Assembly: GCA_049487715.1 (NCBI GenBank)
Contig: CP150552.1
Location: 558,001-622,000, forward strand
DNA from: Pycnococcus provasolii
Taxonomy: Eukaryota > Chlorophyta > Pseudoscourfieldiophyceae > Pseudoscourfieldiales
Length of the DNA stretch: 64,000 nt
Direction: 5' to 3'
This document shows positions 57,899 to 64,000 of this stretch, in pieces. Both the position numbers and the translations under genes were made by a program. A model generated the notes under the pieces. It was not told the origin of the DNA. It ran no database searches and was given only the letters and a program-made list of their open reading frames with translations. Numbering within the stretch: the stretch's first letter is position 1; the number at the start of each line of letters is the position of its first letter.

Positions 57899-58454
57899 CG
57901 AGAATCGTCCACCTAAGCCAAAAAAGCCTAAGCTGCACCACCTAAACGAGGAAACTGAAACCACTACCACCACACATGATTGACAAGTTTCGAACGCGAG
58001 CGGCGACACCTCCTAACCTATTGTAGTGAAAACAACAAGGACACGTCAGCAGAGCGCATGAAGCCACACGTGCGAGAAGAATGACGCCGTGCGAACAAGG
58101 GGAGAACAAAGCAGGCGGCGGATGGAAGCGAACCCTAATCCTAATGGCCGAACCCTACTCTAATGGCCGAACCCTAATCCTAATGGCCGAACCCTAACCC
58201 TAATGGCCGAGCCCTAGGAAGAACCCTACCCGGTAATGCCCTAATCTTCAGTTCTAGGGTACTTGTTTGTGATTCTTTGAAAATATAAAAGGGTATTAGG
58301 GTATTAGGGTATTAGGGTTACGGAGGCCGCGTGTCTAGACGTCTTGTTTTGGGCTCCGAATCCTCTCGTTCATTCTTCTTCACATAATAAGTTTTCCTGG
58401 ATCGCTCTCTCGCTCTCTCTCTCTCCGAAGAAGAAGAAGAAGAAGAAGTAAAGT
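57899..58454. promoter_or_regulatory. Bidirectional promoter of OGDH and RPAP3 with mirrored telomere-like repeats
   Basis: On the OGDH side lie four tandem units of about 20 bp, consensus AACCCTAATCCTAATGGCCG (58131-58209). On the RPAP3 side a TATA-like AAATATAAAA (58281-58290) is followed by GGGTATTA repeats ending GGGTTA (58291-58320), i.e. the telomere-like motif in the opposite orientation. A GAA run (about 58425-58447) precedes the RPAP3 ATG. Confidence 0.6.
58131..58209. repeat. Four tandem 20-bp units containing CCCTAA
   Basis: Units at 58131-58150, 58151-58169 (one base shorter), 58170-58189 and 58190-58209, each combining a CCCTAA-type motif with TAATGGCCG. Confidence 0.9.
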
Positions 58455-60360
58455 ATGTCGTCCGGCGGTATGGTCCCTGACTCCGTAATAAGTAACTTGC
58501 CTGATGGTGTTCGTGAGTCTGCGTCGATCCAGATGCAAATCAGACGTAACGCAGAGGAAGTACACGGTATGATTTCCGACGTTTCGTCGTGGTCCAAACA
58601 ACTTAACGCTCTTGACGTCGCGCTCATGTCGGAATCATCACCCCTCCAAGGGGGAGAAGAGGGATCGTCAGTGGTCGATTCCTCCTCCTCCTCCTTCGCT
58701 GCCGATCCGCCGATCCGTGGACGAGCTATCTCCGCACATATGAATAACTTGCCGTCCTCGTCCTCGTCCTCGGCGGTTCAAAAAAAAGTTGTTGTGAAAA
58801 AGAAGAAGAAAGTGAAAAGAAAGGATGTCAAGAGGTGGAACGATGCAGAGGGAAGACAAAAGGCGAGTGCGGCGGGACACACGTACGACTACTTTAAAGA
58901 TAAGTGGGATAAGTTTGACTACGACGCGGCGATGCAGAGCTCAGAAGATGAGGATGGGGAGGAAGAGGAGGTGGAGGAGGAGGTGGAGGAGGAAGTCTTG
59001 GTGGAAGATACGACGACGACCACCACCACCAACACATCTGCATCGGCTCTGCCTTCGTACTACCCCACAGGAAAGTCTGTGCCTGCCGCGGACGCAAGGG
59101 CGCCGAGCGCAGTCGCACCTGCCCAACGAACGCAAAGCAATGACTCCGTGCCGGATACCGAGGCGGAGCGCGCAAAGGCGACAGGAAACGAGTACTTCAA
59201 GCAGCAGGAGTTTGAGATCGCCGCGCTGCAGTACTCACGCGCGCTTGCGGCGCTGGATGGTGACGCTTCGACGACAGGGCGAACTGCGTCGGTGCTGCTC
59301 GCAAATCGCGCGCTCTGCCGACTGCGCACAGGCGACGCGAAAGAAGCGGCGTTGGATGGATCGGCGGCCGTGAAGGCTGACGGCGAGTACCCCAAGGCTT
59401 GGGCGCGCCGGGGAATGGCGCTGCGAGCTACAGGGCGTCTGCTCGACGCGGTCGAGGACTTTGAGACAGCACTGCGTCTCGACCCGGCAGCCAAAGACGT
59501 AAGAGAGGCACTGCGTTCCGTGGTGAGCGAGTACGAAGCGAAGGAAGGCTTAGACAAAATTCGTGCAAGTGGGCGTGTGCAGGCTGTGGACATTCCCGTC
59601 AAGCTCGTGTCGCCCACACCGCCGAAACAAAAGAAGGTGGATACGAGTGCTGCTCCGGCGGAACAGCAGAAGGGCCCGTCTTCGTCGGACGCGGCTGCTT
59701 CTTCGTCGCCATCGGCAACGGCGGCACCTGCTCGTGGCGCAATGGCTCGTGCGATGGCGAAGGCTGAGGCAGCGGCGGCGCACGCAGCCGCCAAGGCGCA
59801 GGCGGCGAGGGAGGAGGCTGCCGCGGGCGGCTGCGGCTGCCGCTGCTCCTGCACCTACACCTCAATCGGCGCCCGTGCCGCCACCGGCTGGAGCCCCAAA
59901 GCCGCAGGAAGCGAAGGAGGAGGCTGCCGTGGCTGCTGCTGCGGCTGCTCCTGCACCCACACCTCAATCGGCGCCGGTGCCGCCGGTGGCTGGAGCTCGC
60001 GCGCCTACGACGGGCGCTGAGCTTGAGCGACTTTGGAAGGAAAGTCGAGGCGAGCAGGCAAGCGAGGAGGCGGTCATCGCAAGTCTGGATGCCGCAAATC
60101 TGCCTGCACTGCTGAAGCAAAGCTTGACGGCAGATTTGCTCGTAGGCCTGACACTTGCTAGCCTTCGGTGCTGCACGTCGTCTGGCGGCGGCGATGCACA
60201 CGCCGCCGCGGTGCTTGGCGCGCTGCCGAACGTTCCTCGGTTCTCGATGATTCGCATGTTCATCGTTGGCAAGGACAAGGCGTCTCTAGTCCAGGCTTTC
60301 GACGCGGCGCTGTCCGCCGGCGCCGATGTCAAGGCGGTTAGAAGCGCTTTTGGCGTGTAA
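58455..60360 (+). CDS. RPAP3/SPAG1-like TPR protein; one-base frame break in Ala-rich linker
   Basis: The first frame (58455 to about 59829) carries an N-terminal region with GHTYDYFKDKWDKFDYDAAM, an acidic stretch and a TPR domain (about residues 235-350: AKATGNEYFKQQEFEIAALQ, NRALCRLRTG, AWARRGMALRATGRLLDAVE). The second frame (about 59829-60360) gives an Ala/Pro linker and an RPAP3_C domain (AELERLWKESRGE ... ALPNVPRFSMIRMFIVG). RPAP3 bridges Hsp90 to the R2TP complex, assembling RNA polymerases, snoRNPs and, in flagellates, dynein arms. The break lies in GCCGCGGGCGGC at 59820-59831: deleting one G would keep the Ala run in frame, and a second copy of this linker unit about 100 bp downstream is in the right frame. 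Likely a homopolymer indel. Confidence 0.82.
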
Positions 60361-60390
60361 GAAATGATAGAAGTGTGATTCACTGTTCTT

Positions 60391-61325
60391 TTACAGCCGC
60401 AGCGCCACGGTCCTTGCAACGTCCACCGCCTCGCGTGACAGGTTGTTTTGGTTGAGCCACTCGACCAAAGCTGTGAGCGCATCAAGCGTGCTGTTGTGCT
60501 CGTGTCCTCTTGCGTAAATGTTTTCCTCAAGTGCACATCTCAGCTGAGCTTCTTCTTCTGTCCACGGGCGTTTGTCACAGTCATCGCACGAGTGTTTGAA
60601 CATGTTGTCTGCGGCTGTTTGCAGGGCACATCTGAGTCTTTCTCTGTTTGGGAACCACACTCCTGTGGTTCTTGCGTACGGAGCAGCTGGCTGGAACGCG
60701 CACGGCGATCGCGCGTTTATCGTTCCGTACGGTACGGTTGGAATTTTGTGTGGAGTAGTTTCCCCGTTGTTGTTGTTGTTGTTGTTGTTTGTATTATTGC
60801 TTTGTGGTTCTTCATCTGCCGATGAGTACAAACGAGTACCACCATGTTGAAGGTTCGCCATTGAAGATGGTGCAGAGTTCGCCATGTTATTCGGCGTGCG
60901 CGGTTCTTCCGATGACGTGCCTGTCAAGCGTTCCCTTTGGCTGGCATGTTCTTCTCCACCAGACGTTACCAATCTTCCTCCCAAGGCTGCACACTCCTCC
61001 AAGGCAGAAAGGCCATCATCACCACCACCACCTTCACCAAGACTACCTGCTTGAAATGGTGATGGTGACGCAAACATGAACCCACCTGAATTAACAGGAG
61101 GATTAGCAGGAGGAGGACCATCACGAGGGAATGAGAGCGGGTCTAATAAGACACTGACACTACTATTGTCCCTATTGGAATTCAAGAAGGGGAGGTATTA
61201 TTGGTAGTGAGGTCTGCACCACCACCTGCACCACCACCTAGAAGGAGCTGCTCTGCTGAAGGAAGTTCCAAGGAAGCTGCGTCGAAGGCGGCATCGGAGG
61301 CGGCGGCGGAGGAGTTGTCCGCCAT
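60391..61325 (-). CDS. Asn-rich protein of unknown function, probable frame break near 61190
   Basis: The C-terminal frame (from about 61185 down to 60391) has no ATG at its opening. It encodes a Gly/Pro/Ser-rich region, an eight-Asn run, and a helical C-terminus of about 90 residues (RERLRCALQTAADNMFKHSC, DKRPWTEEEAQLRCALEENI, DALTALVEWLNQNNLSREAV). An ATG at 61325 opens a neighbouring frame with a plausible N-terminus (MADNSSAAASDAAFDAASLE). The two overlap near 61180-61200 and need a shift by one base; GT-AG pairs there do not give the right phase. The repeated LRCAL-x-x-A/E helices suggest a small internal repeat. I recognise no family. Confidence 0.45.
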
Positions 61326-61899
61326 AGAATTCTATGATACCACGATTCAGAAAGGAATGAGACGTTCTGTAACCCGGAAAGACCTCCCGGAAAGCACTTC
61401 TCAAATAAATAACCCCGAATGAATTCCTAAACCAAAAAAAATCCAAAACCCCTAAAAAACCAAACCCCTAAAAAACCCAAACCCCAAACCCCTAAACCCC
61501 TAAAAACCCAAACCCCTAAACCCCTAATCCAAACCCCTAAAAAACCCAAACCCCAAACCAAACCCCAAACCCCTAAACCCCTAAACCAAACCCCTAAACC
61601 AAACCAAACCCCTAAACCAAACCCCTAATAAACCATTCATTCAAGAACCCTGAAAATAAATATCCCAGAAGGCAATCAGATCCCCCCTGCAGACCCGCTG
61701 TTTTTCCGCGAAGGTTTGCTTGAATATTGAAATTTCCGTGGCTTAGAATCATTCCTGAGATTTCTACCCGGGACCCGAAGAAGAACCCTCCCCTTATCTA
61801 CCTTGTGTGCCACAACCTTCTTCTAGTTCTTTTCCAACACGCTCCTTCGTGTCATTCCCTCACTGTCACTGTACTGTGAGCCTGTGAGGGCGTTGTTGT
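61326..61899. promoter_or_regulatory. Divergent promoter region with degenerate CCCCTAAA tract
   Basis: About 200 bp (61430-61632) consist almost entirely of degenerate units of the CCCCTAAA, AACCCCAAA and CTAAAAAACCC type. This is telomere-like but irregular, unlike the perfect CCCTAA arrays. The remaining sequence up to the bZIP start shows no coding frame. Confidence 0.7.
61430..61632. repeat. Degenerate C/A-rich CCCCTAAA repeat tract
   Basis: Irregular C4-TA3 and C4-A3 units, all with the C-rich strand on +, between the Asn-rich gene (-) and the bZIP gene (+). Confidence 0.85.
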
Positions 61900-63279
61900 A
61901 TGGCAGAGCACCTTGTGCCCACAGCTGCTGGTGCTGGTGCTACAGGTGCCATTGGTGCCTCTGGTGGTGACTCTGGTGACGTATTTGACTTTGTCATGAA
62001 AGGCTCAGGTATTGGGTCACATGGGTCACCTGCAGCAACAGGTGGTACCGGGGGGTACGCGACGCGAAACAAAGCTCACGCGCCCGGCGGAAACACGCAC
62101 GGGGCGGGCTCGCACACGCAAACAAAAGCAAAGGAAAATAAAAGGAACAATAAAGGACAGACGACGGTGGCACCGCCAGAGGCGTCAGCAGCGACGGGAG
62201 AAGGAAACAACGACAACGGCTCTTACCCGCACGCGCCACCGCAGTTTCCAAACGCCATGTTCGCGATGCACGTGCCGCCGTTCGCGGACACGAACATCGC
62301 ACCCATGTCGTACAACAACGTCGGACCAGCCATGCCGTCGGGAGGGTACGCGCCTGTGACGACGAACACCGCCGCGGGGGGTATGCTCCCGCCAATAAAC
62401 GCGCTCTCGCCAAGAACATTCTCAGGGAACATGGACGACATCCTGCTTCCGTCAGGACCATTCCCAACAGACGCCACCGTGCCTTCACACAACCAAGACC
62501 CTCTCCGAGTGTTCGATATCAACGCGTCCGGCGGCGGAATGCCATTGCCGTACGGAAGCACGCTTTTCGACGGACCAACCACGACGGGATACCTCGGTGA
62601 CAGTTTGTTACCAGGCATGATGCCCGTAGGCATGGGTATGGCGACGGACCCGCTACTCTTGAAGGCTGACGTACTAGCAGATTTGGCGAGCTCGCGTCCA
62701 CGAACGCCGAGCATGCAACCTGGCTCGGCGAGCGCGAATGTCGCGGCGGCAATTGCACAGGCTGGACCGGGCGTGATTGCTACCGAGACACGAAGTCGAC
62801 GTTCACGTGGAGGAGCGGGAGCGGCGGCGGCGGCAGCAACAGGAGCAGGCGATGATCCGATGGACCTCTCGGGACCGCACGACAGGAAGGAAGCCGCAGG
62901 TGGTTCGTCAGCACGCGATGCCTCAGGTTCGAAGCGGAAGGCCGCTGACCTCGATCGCGTGAAGAGCGATGCGGCTGCTGCCACAGCCGCGGCGAACAGT
63001 CCCGCAGACATGGATGACGAGGAGGACGGTACAGAACTACAAGATGGAGAGGGCGAAGTGGTAGATGAGAAGGAGCGCAAGCGATTGAAGAGGCTGCTCC
63101 GTAATCGTGTCTCTGCTCAGCAGGCACGTGAACGCAAGAAGTGCTATGTGGGTAACCTTGAGGCGCGCGTGAAGGAGCTGGAGTCAAATGTCGGCTCGCT
63201 CGAGATGAAGGTGAAGACGCTCGAGCGCGAGAAGTTCATGCTTCTCGAGCTGCTGAAGCGCGAAGATCCTCCAGCCTAA
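61900..63279 (+). CDS. HY5-type bZIP transcription factor
   Basis: A 459-residue protein. A long Gly/Ala/Pro-rich, probably disordered N-terminal part precedes an acidic region ([20 protein letters not shown]), then a basic region and leucine zipper (about 388-455). The basic region [20 protein letters not shown] matches the plant HY5/HYH group nearly residue for residue, and a zipper with four to five heptads follows. HY5 binds G-box/ACE elements and mediates light responses. The plant COP1-docking VP-type motif is not visible, so COP1 control cannot be assumed. The start ATG at 61900 has no upstream in-frame alternative I favour. The upstream region has the degenerate C/A tract. This gene is the best lineage marker in the window. 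Confidence 0.88.
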   Translation: MAEHLVPTAAGAGATGAIGASGGDSGDVFDFVMKGSGIGSHGSPAATGGTGGYATRNKAHAPGGNTHGAGSHTQTKAKENKRNNKGQTTVAPPEASAATGEGNNDNGSYPHAPPQFPNAMFAMHVPPFADTNIAPMSYNNVGPAMPSGGYAPVTTNTAAGGMLPPINALSPRTFSGNMDDILLPSGPFPTDATVPSHNQDPLRVFDINASGGGMPLPYGSTLFDGPTTTGYLGDSLLPGMMPVGMGMATDPLLLKADVLADLASSRPRTPSMQPGSASANVAAAIAQAGPGVIATETRSRRSRGGAGAAAAAATGAGDDPMDLSGPHDRKEAAGGSSARDASGSKRKAADLDRVKSDAAAATAAANSPADMDDEEDGTELQDGEGEVVDEKERKRLKRLLRNRVSAQQARERKKCYVGNLEARVKELESNVGSLEMKVKTLEREKFMLLELLKREDPPA

Positions 63280-64000
63280 GATCGCTCATTCATTTGTCTA
63301 ATAAATTCACTTCGTCCAACTGTTATTCATTCACACAATTCACATTCATAATTCAGCCCAACCACTGCGCGTTTTTGTACATGGCGCAAAAGATTTCGAA
63401 GGTTGTATCACTCTATCAGGGCGTTTTCGTTGGCGTAGTGAGGGCTCCGGTTGCGACTTGTTGTCGCTGTTGTCGTCGCCATCGCCACCAACCGTGCAAT
63501 CAACACGATGACTCAAGGGTCACATTTACTGTTTACTACTCTAACTTACGGTTTAGTACGATACCTATAGACTACTCGAGAGTTCTGGGTATGATTTCTT
63601 GACGTCACTGGCAAATCGTGTCGTTCCGGTTAATGGTGCGAAGGACCTGCGGGAAGGTTGCAAGGTGGGATTGTGGGAAGGTGATCGCTGTTCTCCAGCC
63701 AAGCACAAGTTCAAAGAGACGCGAGAGAGCGTTGATGGCACCCTCGCAAAGATGCAAACACGGGATGCTGACTTGATAGAGGACACCACCGATCACACCA
63801 CTCCCAGAACCTACTCCCAGAGCGCGTCTCAACGCAACGAGCAACCAATAATGAATAAGGTTAGGTAGGATCAACACGTTGGCCTGCCTGAGATCCTGCT
63901 ACCGTAAATCAGCGTGGACGCCCGTGGACTTCCTTGCGTGTTATGTTAGGACTGTCCGTAGTGGTACCGTAGTGTCAGTCCCTGCCCAGTCTGCCAGTGG
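63280..64000. other. Right-end region, no supported gene
   Basis: Downstream of the bZIP gene. An ATG at 63381 opens a 74-codon frame (MAQKISKVVSLYQGVFVGVV...), and a minus-strand frame at 63605-63877 has a hydrophobic, Gly-rich stretch, but neither shows a domain. Part of another gene may enter from the right edge. Confidence 0.4.

Overview
The window looks like nuclear DNA from a small, gene-dense green alga, probably prasinophyte-grade and flagellate. Most genes are single open frames, some with a few GT-AG introns. The best lineage marker is the bZIP at 61.9-63.3 kb, whose basic region carries the HY5-type signature [16 protein letters not shown] of the green lineage. Tandem 38-residue repeat proteins ending in a RAP domain (octotricopeptide-type organelle RNA factors), proline-rich SP/PP extracellular linkers, a polycystin-type channel and a probable PPP1R36-like protein fit that picture. 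Species cannot be named. Interstitial telomere-like arrays are of the CCCTAA/TTAGGG type, which is worth noting for a green alga.

Layout. 0.4-8 kb: RWD-RING E3 ligase, F-box protein, NudC/CS-domain protein, mitochondrial EF-hand protein, PPP1R36-like protein. 8.7-16.2 kb: one three-exon gene for a giant polycystin-like channel with six ectodomain repeats. 17.4-21.1 kb: CNNM/DUF21-CBS protein followed closely by a METTL21-type methyltransferase (possibly spliced together), and a zinc alcohol dehydrogenase. 21.5-34.2 kb: secreted protein weakly resembling copper type II monooxygenases (frame broken), small membrane protein, Kae1/OSGEP (2 exons), IMPACT/YigZ protein, membrane-anchored leishmanolysin-like (M8) protease, serine racemase-type PLP enzyme, SLC22-like MFS transporter. 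35-43 kb: extracellular-protein district with a Tyr-rich/LRR secreted protein (one LRR per small exon), a proline-rich membrane protein head-to-head with a multi-pass membrane protein, an NTF2-like protein, and a TSP1-Sushi secreted protein. 43.3-45.4 kb: tandem duplicate of an unknown family, second copy decayed. 45.7-52.6 kb: three tandem OPR-RAP genes with 9, 7 and 11 full repeats. 53-63.3 kb: DNAJC17-like J protein, 2-oxoglutarate dehydrogenase E1 with an inserted EF-hand segment, RPAP3 (one-base frame break), Asn-rich unknown protein, HY5-like bZIP.

Functional themes: organelle RNA control and mitochondrial metabolism (OPR-RAP, OGDH, EF-hand protein, Kae1), chaperone/assembly functions (NudC, DNAJC17, RPAP3), and a large investment in cell-surface proteins. 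Telomere-like motifs recur at gene 5' flanks and divergent promoters, suggesting a telo-box-like promoter element. The strongest candidates for something new are the OPR-RAP array, the EF-hand insertion in OGDH, the six-repeat polycystin ectodomain, and the mirrored telomere-like repeats at a bidirectional promoter. Many 5' ends are uncertain because first exons may be missing. Frame breaks at about 22.5, 42.0, 59.8 and 61.2 kb could be real, small introns, or assembly errors.
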